The notes: generated by a model from the letters alone, not told the origin. Counted from the stretch's first letter, positions 1-10,713 are shown. The stretch: 64,000 nt of DNA from Natronoarchaeum rubrum (GCF_024494695.1 NZ_JANHDP010000001.1:558001-622000); one strand, 5' to 3'. A program made the numbers and translations.

Positions 1-39
1 AAGTACGTCCAGCTGCGCGAAGCCGAGTACCAGCTGTAA
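1..39 (+). CDS. C-terminal end of a truncated unknown protein
   Basis: An open frame runs in from the left edge and stops with TAA at 37-39. Only the last twelve residues, KYVQLREAEYQL, are visible, which is too little to assign a family. The following small membrane-protein gene starts 12 nt later on the same strand, so the two may share a transcript. Confidence 0.55.
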   Translation, partial: KYVQLREAEYQL

Positions 40-51
40 GCCCAGATCGAG

Positions 52-264
52 ATGCGGGCCACCACGCTGACGAAACTGGTCGGCCTGTCTGCTCTCCTCG
101 TCATCAGCGGGTTCGTCACGATGGGGTTTTCGCGGCTTGCGATCGGTTACGATCTCGCGCGCACCGTCGCGGCGCCGCTGTTCCTCTCGGGCTTTGCGAT
201 CGCGGTCGGGCTGTTCGCGTTCGGCGTCCTCTGGAAGCTCGGCGTCGTCGCGATCGAGGACTGA
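52..264 (+). CDS. small two-helix membrane protein, function unknown
   Basis: 70 residues with two hydrophobic stretches, roughly residues 8-28 and 40-63, separated by a short polar loop, and a short acidic C-terminus (IED). It should be an integral membrane protein with both ends on the same side. It begins 12 nt after the stop of the preceding gene, so co-transcription with that truncated gene is likely. No catalytic motif or cysteine is present. I do not recognise the family; small hydrophobic proteins like this are common in haloarchaea and mostly uncharacterised. Confidence 0.6.
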   Translation: MRATTLTKLVGLSALLVISGFVTMGFSRLAIGYDLARTVAAPLFLSGFAIAVGLFAFGVLWKLGVVAIED

Positions 265-310
265 ACTTTCAACGCGTTCAACACGGATCGTCTCGCCGCA
301 AGTTCTGCGA

Positions 311-320
311 TTTTTATAAT
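311..320 (+). promoter_or_regulatory. TATA-like box for the exported hydrolase gene
   Basis: The A/T-only stretch TTTTTATAAT stands out in a GC-rich context. Archaeal TATA boxes sit about 26 nt before the transcription start, which predicts a start near 342. That excludes the upstream ATG at 329 and supports translation from ATG 353 with a leader of about ten nucleotides. Confidence 0.55.
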
Positions 321-352
321 CATGATTCATGTATTATTTCTCGGCGGGAGCT

Positions 353-1192
353 ATGCAACGGAGAACGTTCTGTAAACTGGCGGGAGCAGGTGTTATCGGG
401 GCAGCGATCAGTCCGGCAAGCGTACAGGCTGCGGAGACCGTTCCGCTGGTCACGACGCGAGGCCACTTCGACATCGAGTGGGGATCGGTCGTACGGGACG
501 ACCGGTACGGTCCGCGCGAGTACGGAACGAACGGTGCGGTTCCGGGGATCGACACCGGGAATTGCGCGGGGGACCTGACCGTGTTCGTCCACGGCTACAA
601 GACCAAGAACGGCGAGGCGCCCGAGACGACGAGCGACGCCGCCGGATCGCTCGCGACCAGCGGCTACGGCGGCACGACGATCGGCTACACCTGGGACGCC
701 GATAACCCGCTGTGGGACTGGTGGGAGACGACCGAGATAGCGCGCAAGAACGGGGCCAAACTGGCGCAGTTCACCGTGGACTATCTGGATGCCTGTCCGG
801 ACGCCACCGTCCGTTACGTCGGTTACTCCCTCGGTGCACAGGTCGTTCTCTCGGCAGCCCGGTCGCTCTCGGCGTGGGGTGCGGGACGAACTGTCGACGC
901 CCTGACGCTGCTGGGCGCCGCAGCTGACGACCAGTCGGCCAGCACGTCCGGCCGGTACGGCCCGGCGCTGGGGGAGGTCGTCGGACGGGTGGACAACTAC
1001 TGGAACGAGGACGACGGCGTCCTCAACTGGGCCTATGGAAGCGCCGAGTGGGACGGCGCGCTCGGATCCAACGGCGTCGAGGGGACGCCGCCGGCGAACT
1101 ACCGGGACCACGACGTGAGCTATGTCCCCGATCACTTCTCGTACTACGACGCCGCGGAGGGTTGCATCGACGAAGTCGTCGCGAACTGGTGA
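353..1192 (+). CDS. Tat-exported alpha/beta hydrolase (lipase/esterase-like)
   Basis: 279 residues from ATG 353. The N-terminus is a twin-arginine signal (MQRRTFCKLAGAGVIGAA) with likely cleavage after VQAA near residue 27, so the enzyme should be exported folded. An HGY oxyanion-type motif lies near residue 80, the nucleophile elbow is GYSLGA with Ser159, and a late DHFSYY motif supplies a candidate catalytic His261. The substrate is unknown; an ester or lipid is the usual guess for this fold. Starting at ATG 329 would put eight extra residues in front of the Tat motif and precede the predicted transcription start. It is flanked by an unrelated small gene and by a 417-nt gene-free region. 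Confidence 0.75.
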   Translation: MQRRTFCKLAGAGVIGAAISPASVQAAETVPLVTTRGHFDIEWGSVVRDDRYGPREYGTNGAVPGIDTGNCAGDLTVFVHGYKTKNGEAPETTSDAAGSLATSGYGGTTIGYTWDADNPLWDWWETTEIARKNGAKLAQFTVDYLDACPDATVRYVGYSLGAQVVLSAARSLSAWGAGRTVDALTLLGAAADDQSASTSGRYGPALGEVVGRVDNYWNEDDGVLNWAYGSAEWDGALGSNGVEGTPPANYRDHDVSYVPDHFSYYDAAEGCIDEVVANW

Positions 1193-1609
1193 ACGGTGTC
1201 GATCGGCGGCTCGGGGAGCGACATCGGCACGACATCCTTTTTGCAGGGGCGGACCTACGTCCGACTGCGTACCTTTAGTCCCCGCCCGAGCACGTCCGCC
1301 AGGACGCGATGACAGCGCGGAGAACCCGGGTGCGCGACACGCAGTTGCTGAACCGGTCGAGATTGTTCGACCCGCCCGACGGTGTGAACCGCCGGGTCGT
1401 CCGGTTGAGCGACGCTCAACCCGCCCGGCACGAGGGTTTCCCGGTTGACAGGGCCTGCCGCCCACGGATGATACCGGTCGTTAGTGTTCCGGGCGACACT
1501 CATCCTTCGAGAGCGACGGCTGTACCTCGTGGCAACGCTGTTCGCAGCAACTGTAGCTGTACGACCCCTCAAACTGCAACGAAAGATGACGCAGAGAGTC
1601 GCGGCGCCG
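1193..1609. other. gene-free region with two strong hairpins
   Basis: No convincing coding frame lies between the hydrolase and katG, which converge here. Two stem-loops are visible: GGTCGA/TCGACC at 1355-1372, and a longer structure at 1391-1429 with an 8-bp inner stem GGTTGAGC/GCTCAACC closed by a GAC loop and an outer GCCGGG/CCCGGC stem. They could be terminators for the converging genes or part of an untranslated RNA. I could not match the sequence to RNase P or SRP RNA landmarks by eye. Confidence 0.35.
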
Positions 1610-3766
<2,157 letters not shown>

Positions 3767-3915
3767 CTACTACCAAAAAAAGCTGTGGAATCGCGAATGA
3801 CGGTTCCCGGTAACGGTAGATTATTGTGCGCTGACCGCGGACAACGTTCCCGATCGTTCGGGGCTCGTCTCGGTGATCCAGAAACGGTTTGTTCGCGCCG
3901 TTCTCACCTACGGGT

Positions 3916-5190
3916 ATGAACGAGAGTGCAGTCGCCGACCTCGGTCCGGACGACCGGTCCGCGCTGTTCGATCGCGACGCCGGCGTCGCCGCGGTGCGCG
4001 AGGACGTTCGCGAGATCGTCGATCGGGTCCGCGAGGAGGGCGACGTCGCCGTCAGGGAGTTCTGCGAGGAGTTCGACGACGTCACCGTCGGGAGTTTGGA
4101 GATCACCGACGAGGCCGAGCGGGCCTACGACGAGATCGACGCCGACCTCCGCGACGCCGTCGACGCGGCAGTCGAGAACGTCCGCGAGTTCCACGAGGCG
4201 CAGGTGCCCGAGGACTGGCGCGAGTCGTTCGACGGTCGCGAACTCGGCCGTCGGTTCCGGCCGATCGAGCGCGTCGGCGTCTACGCGCCCGGCGGCACCG
4301 CCGCCTACCCCTCCAGCGCGATCATGGGCGTCGTCCCGGCGAAGGTCGCCGGCGTCGAGCAGGTCGCCGTCGCGACGCCGCCGGCCGAGACGATCAATCC
4401 TGCGACGCTGGCGGCCATCCACGCGGCCGGCGCCGACACCGTCTACAGCGTCGGCGGCGCCCAGGCCGTCGGCGCGCTGGCCTACGGCACCGAGTCGGTC
4501 AACCGCGTCCAGAAGATCGTCGGGCCGGGCAACCGCTGGGTGACCGCCGCCAAGGCCGAGGTGCGCGGCGACGTCGAGATCGACTTTCTCGCCGGGCCGA
4601 GCGAGATCCTCGTCGTCGCCGACGACACCGCCGATCCCGAGTACGTCGCCGCCGACCTGGTCGCGCAGGCCGAGCACGACGAGAACGCCTCGGTCGTCGC
4701 CGTCACCGACGACGAGGCGCTGGCCGACGAGATCGCCGACGCCGTCGACCGGCAGGCCGACGGTCGCGAGCGCGAGGACGTGATCCGCGCCGCGCTCGAC
4801 TCCGACGCCAGCGGCGTCTTCCACGCCCGCTCGATGAGCGAGGCGATCTCGTTCGCGGAGGCGTACGCGCCCGAACACCTCTCGATCGTCGCCGAGGACG
4901 ACGAATCGATCCTCGACCGGATCGAGAGCGCGGGCAGCGCGTTCCTCGGCACCTACACCCCGGTCGCCGCGGGCGACTACGCCAGCGGCACCAACCACGT
5001 CCTGCCGACCGGCGGCGGCGCGAAGCTCACCGGCGGGCTCTCGGTCGACACGTTCGTCCGGTCGACGACCGTCCAGCGCCTCGACCGGGACGCTCTGGAG
5101 AGTCTCGGCGACACGGTCACGACGCTGGCCGACGCCGAAGGGCTGGAAGCCCACGCCGAGAGCGTCCGACGGCGTCTCGGCGACGAGTAA
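3916..5190 (+). CDS. hisD: histidinol dehydrogenase
   Basis: 424 residues, the normal length for HisD, which oxidises L-histidinol to L-histidine in two NAD-dependent steps at the end of histidine biosynthesis. Family hallmarks include VGVYAPGGTAAYPSS near residue 118, the GPGNRWVTAAK segment, LAGPSE, the zinc-binding stretch AQAEHDE (Gln and His ligands) and GDYASGTNHVLPTGG. ATG 3916 is used because the frame upstream is open only from a TTG and lacks the family pattern. No other his gene is near it; dispersed his genes are usual in haloarchaea. The stop lies 15 nt from the end of the convergent zinc-ribbon gene. Confidence 0.95.
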   Translation: MNESAVADLGPDDRSALFDRDAGVAAVREDVREIVDRVREEGDVAVREFCEEFDDVTVGSLEITDEAERAYDEIDADLRDAVDAAVENVREFHEAQVPEDWRESFDGRELGRRFRPIERVGVYAPGGTAAYPSSAIMGVVPAKVAGVEQVAVATPPAETINPATLAAIHAAGADTVYSVGGAQAVGALAYGTESVNRVQKIVGPGNRWVTAAKAEVRGDVEIDFLAGPSEILVVADDTADPEYVAADLVAQAEHDENASVVAVTDDEALADEIADAVDRQADGREREDVIRAALDSDASGVFHARSMSEAISFAEAYAPEHLSIVAEDDESILDRIESAGSAFLGTYTPVAAGDYASGTNHVLPTGGGAKLTGGLSVDTFVRSTTVQRLDRDALESLGDTVTTLADAEGLEAHAESVRRRLGDE

Positions 5191-5205
5191 GCGACGAGAA
5201 TACGC

Positions 5206-5337
5206 TTACTCGGGAAGCACGTCTTCCTGCGAGAACTCGACGCAGCACTCCTCGCAGCGGTACCGGTCCAGCGCGACTTTTCGCACCGACCGCGTCCGAC
5301 CGCACTCCGGGCAGGCGATGTCGATCAGCACGCTCAT
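5206..5337 (-). CDS. 43-residue zinc-ribbon micro-protein
   Basis: A very short gene between hisD and the Fe-S carrier. ATG at 5337 gives 43 residues with CPECG at residues 9-13 and CEECC at residues 28-32, so a four-cysteine zinc site is likely (CPxCG...CxxC). The middle is basic (RTRSVRK) and the end acidic. It resembles the small CPxCG zinc-finger proteins common in haloarchaea, most of unknown function. The regular Cys spacing, clean start and stop, and placement exactly in the space left by its neighbours argue that it is real. It converges on hisD and diverges from the A-type carrier. Confidence 0.7.
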   Translation of the reverse strand: MSVLIDIACPECGRTRSVRKVALDRYRCEECCVEFSQEDVLPE

Positions 5338-5430
5338 ACGTGGTCCGGTACGGCGTCGACCCGCTTGATTTCACCGGCCGGCGCTCCCGGCGGCGTCACT
5401 GTTATCTACGTGACCGCACTACACGTACCC

Positions 5431-5799
5431 ATGAGTACTGACGCCGCGTCCGGCGGGGAGACCCAGCCGTCGATCGAGGTCACCGAGGCGGCCGCCGAGC
5501 GCGCGCTGGGGCTGCTCGAACAGGAGGAGATGGACACCGACGAGGCCGGCCTCCGGCTGTTCGTCCAGCAAGGCGGCTGCGCCGGGCTGTCTTACGGCAT
5601 GCGCTTCGACGACGCGCCCGACGAAGACGACACGATCTACGAACACCACGACCTGCGCGTGTTCGTCGATCCCGCCAGCATGAACTACGTCGAGGGCAGC
5701 GTCGTCGACTTCGAGAGCGGCCTGCAGGCCGAGGGGTTCCACGTCGAGAACCCCAACGTCGTCAGCGAGTGCGGCTGCGGCGAGTCGTTCCGGACGTAG
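5431..5799 (+). CDS. A-type iron-sulfur carrier (HesB/IscA/SufA/ErpA family)
   Basis: 122 residues from ATG 5431. The three cluster-binding cysteines of A-type carriers are present: Cys50 in QQGGCAGLSY, and Cys114 and Cys116 in SECGCGESF near the C-terminus. Such proteins accept Fe-S clusters from the assembly scaffold and pass them to target enzymes in the cytoplasm. An extension back to 5365 would add 22 residues with no family similarity. No suf operon is adjacent. The stop TAG at 5797-5799 directly abuts the stop of the convergent dodecin gene. Confidence 0.9.
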   Translation: MSTDAASGGETQPSIEVTEAAAERALGLLEQEEMDTDEAGLRLFVQQGGCAGLSYGMRFDDAPDEDDTIYEHHDLRVFVDPASMNYVEGSVVDFESGLQAEGFHVENPNVVSECGCGESFRT

Positions 5800-6000
5800 C
5801 TACTCCTCTAACTGGAACGCGACCACGACTTCGGCCTGGTACTCTCGGTTTTCGGCCGACGCGATCTCGACGCCGAGTTCCTCTACTTCTGCCCAGTGGA
5901 TGTTGTCGAGCGTCGACTCGGCCCGATCGAGCGCGTTGTCGGCAGCGTCCTCGAAGCTCTCGGTACTCGTCCCGATCAGCGTGATCTTTTTGAAAACCAT
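5800..6000 (-). CDS. dodecin (flavin storage protein)
   Basis: 66 residues, the size of archaeal dodecin, a dodecameric cage that binds riboflavin or lumichrome and buffers free flavin. The N-terminal strand [12 protein letters not shown] and the helix with [12 protein letters not shown] fit the family. Trp36 and Glu45, at the positions that stack on and hydrogen-bond the flavin in the Halobacterium protein, are both present. A TATA-like CCATTAAG on the minus strand near 6028-6035 predicts an almost leaderless transcript. It converges on the Fe-S carrier without any gap. Riboflavin-pathway genes lie elsewhere in the window (15.8 and 49.8 kb). Confidence 0.93.
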   Translation of the reverse strand: MVFKKITLIGTSTESFEDAADNALDRAESTLDNIHWAEVEELGVEIASAENREYQAEVVVAFQLEE

Positions 6001-6112
6001 GACAGTTACCGCTACTTCGCGGACGAACTTAATGGTACGCCGACACACGACCGATTCGGTTGGCGAGCGCGTCGATGCATCCACGACACCGATTCGTCGG
6101 CGCCGTGCCCGG

Positions 6113-7870
6113 TCAGTCTCGGGTAACGAGATGCCCGTCGTTGCTGTAGCGGAATCCGGCCTCGCGGAACACGTCTCTCGCTCGTTTCTGGTCGGCCTCG
6201 CCCGCCTCGCCGGGGAACGGTCCGAGGTTGCTCTGTTCGTCCCACGCGAACTCGTCGGCGAGGTACTCCGTTCGCAAGAGCGGCGAGTCCGACGGCGTGG
6301 CGTGGCCGTACATGATCTCGTCGACGGAGTACTGCCGGTCGATCAGTCGAGCGACGGCGGCACGGAACTGGTAGTTGGTCATCGGATGCCGGCGGGTGTT
6401 GAATCCGAGCATGTAGAACTCGCCCCTGTCGCCGGACAGCAGTTCGACGCTGTCCGCGCTTTCGGCTGCAGAGGCGTGCTTGGGCAGGATCGGTGACGAA
6501 CTGATGTCGATGCTGTCGTCCGCGACTTCGATGACGAGCAGGCGGGAGTGTTCGACGATGTCGAACAGGAGCTCGTCGAACGCGCCGCCGTCCGCGAACT
6601 GATCGTAGCGCTCGTCGAGTTCGCGCCCGTCGAACAGGAAGTGGTCCTCGTTCTTCGAGAGCAACAGCCGGTTCCCGACGTTCGCGTTTTCGAACCGATA
6701 GGGGCCGGACCCGATCGCCTGCCTGTTGTTCCAGACGAGCGCTCTGGTCATGTACTGTCTGACCAGGCTCGTTCGTTCGATCCAGACGTGTCTCGGCAAC
6801 AGCGGCACCGTCAGCGACCGGAGCGCGACGTCCCGGGTGGCGTCACCGAACGTCAGTTCGAGGGTGTAGTTCGACGGCGTCGACGTCGAGGTGACGATGC
6901 TCGACTCGCTGCGGAACCGCGGCGCCGGAACGGGCGTCGACTCGTTGCCCATCGCGGTGTCCTGCAGGAACTGGTAGGTGAACGCCGCGTCGGTGGCGTC
7001 GAGCCGCTCGCCGTCGTGCCACTCGAGGTCGTCCCGTAGCGTCACGCGGACCGTCGTTTCCGGGGCGTCGTCGACCCAGTCGACGGTCTCGGCGAGCCAC
7101 GGCAGGTACTCGCCGTCGACCAGCCTGACCAGGGGTTCGTACAGGAGGCCGAGCATTTCCGTTCGGCTGTGGTGAGCGACCGACAGCGGATTGCGGTTGC
7201 GCGTGATCGCCGACCCGAGATGGCCGACACGGAGTCGGTCGATGTCGGGGTTCGTCGCGCCCAGTCGGAGATAGTCGAGGGGGCCAAGTAGGCCGCTTTG
7301 GGTCCGTTCGAGATTCAACGCGGCGCTGCCGACCGAGATATGGTCGGGGTACGCCAGGACCGCAAAGGGCTGGCGCTCGAAGAGCTGTTCCTGCAGCTCG
7401 GTCACGGTCCCCATCCGATCGGTGCCGGTCTGGGTGTTCTGGGCCGTGAGCAGTTCGTCCACGCCGGGTTCGTTGAATCCGAAGGGGTTCTGCCAACCGG
7501 CCTCCTCGCTAAAGCTGGTGTGGAGCAGTCCCCGAAGCTCGTCGGGATCGCTGACGCCCGGGTGGCGGGCGATAAACAGGTCGAACTCCTGTTCCATCAG
7601 CGCGCCGCGCAGAACCGACCCCTCGCTCTGGGGTTCGTAGCTGGCGTTGATCCCGGCCGCTTCGAGATTCGTCTCGAGTTGGCGGGCCATCTGTGTGGCC
7701 GCGGTGTCGACGTTGGCGGGAACCGTCGCGATAGTGAGGGAGACGTCGTCGGGGCTGGACCAGGCGAAACGGGAGAGAGCGTCGGTACAGCCTGCAGTCG
7801 AACCGAGTGCAGTCGCTCCGAGCGCGGCGAGCAGCTCCCGTCGACGGGGTCCGGAGCTGGGAGAGCGCAT
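6113..7870 (-). CDS. peptide/nickel-type ABC substrate-binding lipoprotein (SBP family 5)
   Basis: 585 residues. The N-terminus carries a twin-arginine motif ([17 protein letters not shown]) and a lipobox STAGC with Cys28, so the protein should be Tat-exported and lipid-anchored. The body has family-5 (DppA/OppA-type) features, for example [20 protein letters not shown] and [12 protein letters not shown]. It would capture peptides or similar solutes for an ABC importer. Oddly, no permease or ATPase gene accompanies it. Several stretches preceding the main domain (residues 40-215) look like a further partial repeat of the fold. The ligand cannot be read from sequence. Confidence 0.85.
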   Translation of the reverse strand: MRSPSSGPRRRELLAALGATALGSTAGCTDALSRFAWSSPDDVSLTIATVPANVDTAATQMARQLETNLEAAGINASYEPQSEGSVLRGALMEQEFDLFIARHPGVSDPDELRGLLHTSFSEEAGWQNPFGFNEPGVDELLTAQNTQTGTDRMGTVTELQEQLFERQPFAVLAYPDHISVGSAALNLERTQSGLLGPLDYLRLGATNPDIDRLRVGHLGSAITRNRNPLSVAHHSRTEMLGLLYEPLVRLVDGEYLPWLAETVDWVDDAPETTVRVTLRDDLEWHDGERLDATDAAFTYQFLQDTAMGNESTPVPAPRFRSESSIVTSTSTPSNYTLELTFGDATRDVALRSLTVPLLPRHVWIERTSLVRQYMTRALVWNNRQAIGSGPYRFENANVGNRLLLSKNEDHFLFDGRELDERYDQFADGGAFDELLFDIVEHSRLLVIEVADDSIDISSSPILPKHASAAESADSVELLSGDRGEFYMLGFNTRRHPMTNYQFRAAVARLIDRQYSVDEIMYGHATPSDSPLLRTEYLADEFAWDEQSNLGPFPGEAGEADQKRARDVFREAGFRYSNDGHLVTRD

Positions 7871-7971
7871 GTACCCCCTCTTGTTTTCGCGTCGCCTTAC
7901 AAGTTACCGAATAGGTTGTGTGACAAAGTAGCACGTATCAGTCGGCGTCGATCCGGCGTCGTTCGGGACAG

Positions 7972-8289
7972 TTACGCGCTGGCTTCCGGGCCCGGGGGTG
8001 CGCGAACCACCTCGTAGTCGTCGTTCGCGACGGAGATGATCGCCCAGTCGTAGTCCGGATCCGTGCGCACCAGCCGACGCCTGATCTCGCGGGCTTCGGA
8101 TCGGCGAGTCACGAAGCATCGAAGACAGCCCGACTCGGGCGGGTCGTCGGGTTCGGCCATCGTCGTCACCCGCACCGCCTTCCAGCCGCGTTCGGCGGTG
8201 AACTCGGCGCCGTCTCCCGAGACGGTGTACCCCAGACGGGTGAAAATCGATCGGGCTTCGTCGTCCAGTTGGGTGTTAACAGTACCCAT
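7972..8289 (-). CDS. conserved haloarchaeal hypothetical protein
   Basis: 105 residues, soluble, starting at ATG 8289. An N-terminal helix (LDDEARSIFTRLGY) is followed by mixed strands, a CLRC pair around residues 55-58, the basic segment RRSEAREIRRRL, and a C-terminal segment DWAIISVANDDYEVVRAP. One CxxC pair could bind metal only as a dimer. I know no function. It lies downstream of the DUF5816 gene on the same strand (72-nt gap) and may be co-transcribed with it. The composition is typical of its neighbours, with no sign of transfer. Confidence 0.65.
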   Translation of the reverse strand: MGTVNTQLDDEARSIFTRLGYTVSGDGAEFTAERGWKAVRVTTMAEPDDPPESGCLRCFVTRRSEAREIRRRLVRTDPDYDWAIISVANDDYEVVRAPPGPEASA

Positions 8290-8361
8290 TCGATTCTCCC
8301 TATGCCAGCCGCCCTAATAAAGCTACGCACCGGCGGAAAAAACTGCTAGCGGGCGCCACCC

Positions 8362-8601
8362 TCACTCGTGGGCGGCGTCCCACTCGGTCGGCTTCCGCAG
8401 GTTGTCACAGCGATTGCACTGGATCCGACCCATCGCGTCCATCGCGTTGTCGACCGTCTCGCACTCGCCGCAGAACCAGCCGTAGCGGCGCTCGCGGTCG
8501 GGCGTCACGTAGGCGACGTAGAATGGCGCCTTCGAGCCGCGGTCGCCCTCGTCGGTCGCCACGTAGACGGTCTCTCCGTCGGGCGTCGTGTGCGTCTCCA
8601 T
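8362..8601 (-). CDS. stand-alone DUF5816 zinc-ribbon protein
   Basis: 79 residues. Two cysteine pairs, CGEC near residue 44 and CNRC near residue 62, make a probable zinc ribbon, followed by RKPTEWDA. The whole length aligns with the C-terminal domain of the GNAT protein encoded at 61248-62042: both have TVY near the start, APF-V-Y, E(R)(R/K)YG, AMD-MGRI-C and RKP--WDA. I assign it to DUF5816 from memory of the family; its function is unknown. A zinc-stabilised partner or adaptor role is an inference. Confidence 0.75.
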   Translation of the reverse strand: METHTTPDGETVYVATDEGDRGSKAPFYVAYVTPDRERRYGWFCGECETVDNAMDAMGRIQCNRCDNLRKPTEWDAAHE

Positions 8602-8718
8602 GCGGAGCCGTAACGACCCCGGGAGGATAGGTGATTCGACAGCGGCCCGACGCCGCGGCCGTGCGATGCCGTCGAGGCGTTCGTGGACGCGGTCCCGGTC
8701 GAAGCCGGTTAGGTCTAG

Positions 8719-8728
8719 GATATATTAC
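8719..8728 (+). promoter_or_regulatory. TATA-like box of the 5'-nucleotidase-like gene
   Basis: GATATATTAC sits 25-34 nt before ATG 8753, the distance expected for a leaderless haloarchaeal transcript. It separates the divergent DUF5816 gene from the phosphoesterase gene. Confidence 0.55.
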
Positions 8729-8752
8729 CCCCGCTGTTCTCACTAGCGGTGT

Positions 8753-10222
8753 ATGGCCCTCCGGATCCTCCACTACTCCGACGTCGAGAACGCCTACGAC
8801 GCGCCCGAGCGGATCGGGCGCCTCGCGGGCGTGATCGACGAGCGCCGCGACGCGGAGACGCTGCTGGCCGGCGCCGGCGACAACACCGCCCCGGGCGTGC
8901 TGTCGCTCGTGAGCGACGGTCGTCAGGCGCTGGACTTCTTCGACGCGGTCGATCCCGACGTCGACACGTTCGGGAACCACGACTTCGACCACGGCTACGA
9001 CGCGCTGCGATCGGTCGTCGACGACTCGCCCCAGACGTGGGTCGCGGCGAACGTCGAACTCGACGGGCGGCGATTCGCCGCCGACGCGGGCGCCGAGCCG
9101 TGGACGATCGTCGAGCGCGGCTCCCACGATATCGGCGTCGTCGGCGTCACGACGCCGACCACACCCTCGATCACGCCGACGGCGTCGGACCTCACCGTGA
9201 CGGATCCGGTCCCCGCCGTCGCGGACGCCGCCGCCGCCCTGCGCGACCGGGCCGTCGACTACGTCGTCGCACTCGCGCACATGGCCGACGACGAGCGGAT
9301 CGCCGCCGAGTGCGATGTCGACGCTGTGCTGGGCGGGCACACTCACACCGAGCGCACCGCCAGAGTGGGCGGCGCCGTCCTGACGCGCCCGGCCGCGAAC
9401 GGCGAGTCGCTCTACGAGATCGAGTTCGGCGGCGGCGAGCCGACGGTAACCCGCCACGCCGTCGCCGAGGCGCCGATCGACGACGAGGTCGCCGCGGCGC
9501 TGCGCGAGCGAAAGGTCGCCGCGGACTTAGAGACCACCGTCGACGCGGTCGAGCGGCCGGTCGAGCGCACCCACGAGACGGCGTTCCGCGGGGAGAGCCG
9601 GATCGGCAACTTCGTCGCCGACGCCTACCGATGGGCCAGCGCCGCCGACGTCGGGCTCCAGAACAGCGGCGGCATCCGAGCGGGCGAGCCCCTCGAAGGT
9701 GACGTGACCGTGGCGGACCTGATCAGCGTCGTGCCCTTCGAGGAGCCGATCGTCGTCGCGGAGGTGACGGGCGCGGAGCTGCGGTCGATCTGCCGGCAGG
9801 CCAGCGGGTCGACGGTCGAACTGGGCGAGCCCGAGTGGTGGCACGCCCACGTCAGCGGCGCCGAGATCGTCTGGGACGGCGCCGACGCCGCGCTGGAGGG
9901 GGTTCGCGTGGACGGCGAGTCCGTCGATCCCGACGCGACCTACACGGTCGCGACCTCCGAGTACCTGCTCGGGACCGACCACGAGTTCCCCGCGCTGGAA
10001 CCGCACCACCGCGTCGACACGCTGGACATCCAGTACGACGTGCTCGTCGAGTACGCCCGCGAGCGCGGCGTCGACCCGGAGATCGAGGGACGAATCCGCC
10101 GGCTCGGCCTCGATTCGGGTCCGCGGGAGGCGTCGATCGACGCCGACGCTGCACCGGCTTCGGACGGCGGTGCGGCGGAGACGCCGGGGTCGGGAACGCC
10201 CAGCCTGGCCGACGACGAGTGA
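8753..10222 (+). CDS. 5'-nucleotidase/UshA-family metallophosphoesterase
   Basis: 489 residues with two domains. The N-terminal calcineurin-like domain shows the metal motifs LHYSDVE (Asp10), GAGDN, FGNHDFDHG, ALAHMADDE and GGHTHTE. The C-terminal nucleotidase domain shows QNSGGIRAG and VVPFEEPIV. The family hydrolyses phosphate from nucleotides or related esters. There is no signal peptide, so it should be cytoplasmic, unlike bacterial UshA. In the first motif the usual D-x-H is D-x-E (Glu12), a possible change in metal or substrate preference. The last 30 residues are a disordered Ala/Gly/Asp tail. A stress-protein gene follows 46 nt downstream. Confidence 0.85.
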   Translation: MALRILHYSDVENAYDAPERIGRLAGVIDERRDAETLLAGAGDNTAPGVLSLVSDGRQALDFFDAVDPDVDTFGNHDFDHGYDALRSVVDDSPQTWVAANVELDGRRFAADAGAEPWTIVERGSHDIGVVGVTTPTTPSITPTASDLTVTDPVPAVADAAAALRDRAVDYVVALAHMADDERIAAECDVDAVLGGHTHTERTARVGGAVLTRPAANGESLYEIEFGGGEPTVTRHAVAEAPIDDEVAAALRERKVAADLETTVDAVERPVERTHETAFRGESRIGNFVADAYRWASAADVGLQNSGGIRAGEPLEGDVTVADLISVVPFEEPIVVAEVTGAELRSICRQASGSTVELGEPEWWHAHVSGAEIVWDGADAALEGVRVDGESVDPDATYTVATSEYLLGTDHEFPALEPHHRVDTLDIQYDVLVEYARERGVDPEIEGRIRRLGLDSGPREASIDADAAPASDGGAAETPGSGTPSLADDE

Positions 10223-10268
10223 CCGCGAGAGCGAACACTTACGCCCGGCCCGCCGCTCGATCCCAACA

Positions 10269-10673
10269 ATGAGTCACGTCGTCGTCCCGGTTCGGTATCC
10301 GCTGACGACCCACTCGAAGAACACGCTAGCGAAGGCGATCGAGATCGCCCGCGAGCGGGACGCCCAGCTCACCGTCCTCCACGTCGACCTGTACCACGAC
10401 AGCAACCACGTCACGCGCTCGGAGCTCAAGCGATCGGTCGAATCGGCGTTCGACGTGCCACGGAAGACGCGCTACGCGGTCAGAAAGGCGTTTCTCGTCG
10501 AGGAGACGATCCTGGAGGAGGTCGCCTCCGAGGACGCCGACGTCGTCGTCATCGGCCACAAGCAGGCCGGTCGCTGGCGCCGGATGATCCGCAAGCTCGT
10601 CGACGATCCGGACGTGGAGAGCTATCTACGCGAGCGTGTCGACTGCGAACTAGTCACGGTCAGCGCGAACTGA
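10269..10673 (+). CDS. universal stress protein (UspA-like domain)
   Basis: 134 residues from ATG 10269. The fold begins with the strand MSHVVVPVRYPLT, then a helix rich in EIARERDA, then LTVLHVDLYH and the late strand ADVVVIGHKQAG. The canonical ATP-binding pattern G-2x-G-9x-G is not complete after VVVIGHK, so nucleotide binding is uncertain. Members act as cytoplasmic stress or energy-state responders. It lies 46 nt after the 5'-nucleotidase-like gene on the same strand and probably shares its transcript. Confidence 0.8.
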   Translation: MSHVVVPVRYPLTTHSKNTLAKAIEIARERDAQLTVLHVDLYHDSNHVTRSELKRSVESAFDVPRKTRYAVRKAFLVEETILEEVASEDADVVVIGHKQAGRWRRMIRKLVDDPDVESYLRERVDCELVTVSAN

Positions 10674-10713
10674 GCGCGACCGTGCGGGCGAGTTTCCCGA
10701 AAATCGTCTGTGG

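Noticed and set aside
320..1465. Long minus-strand open frame opposite the exported hydrolase
   Set aside because: Arg/Gly/Pro-rich translation without motifs; it is the complement of a gene with a clear Tat signal and catalytic Ser.
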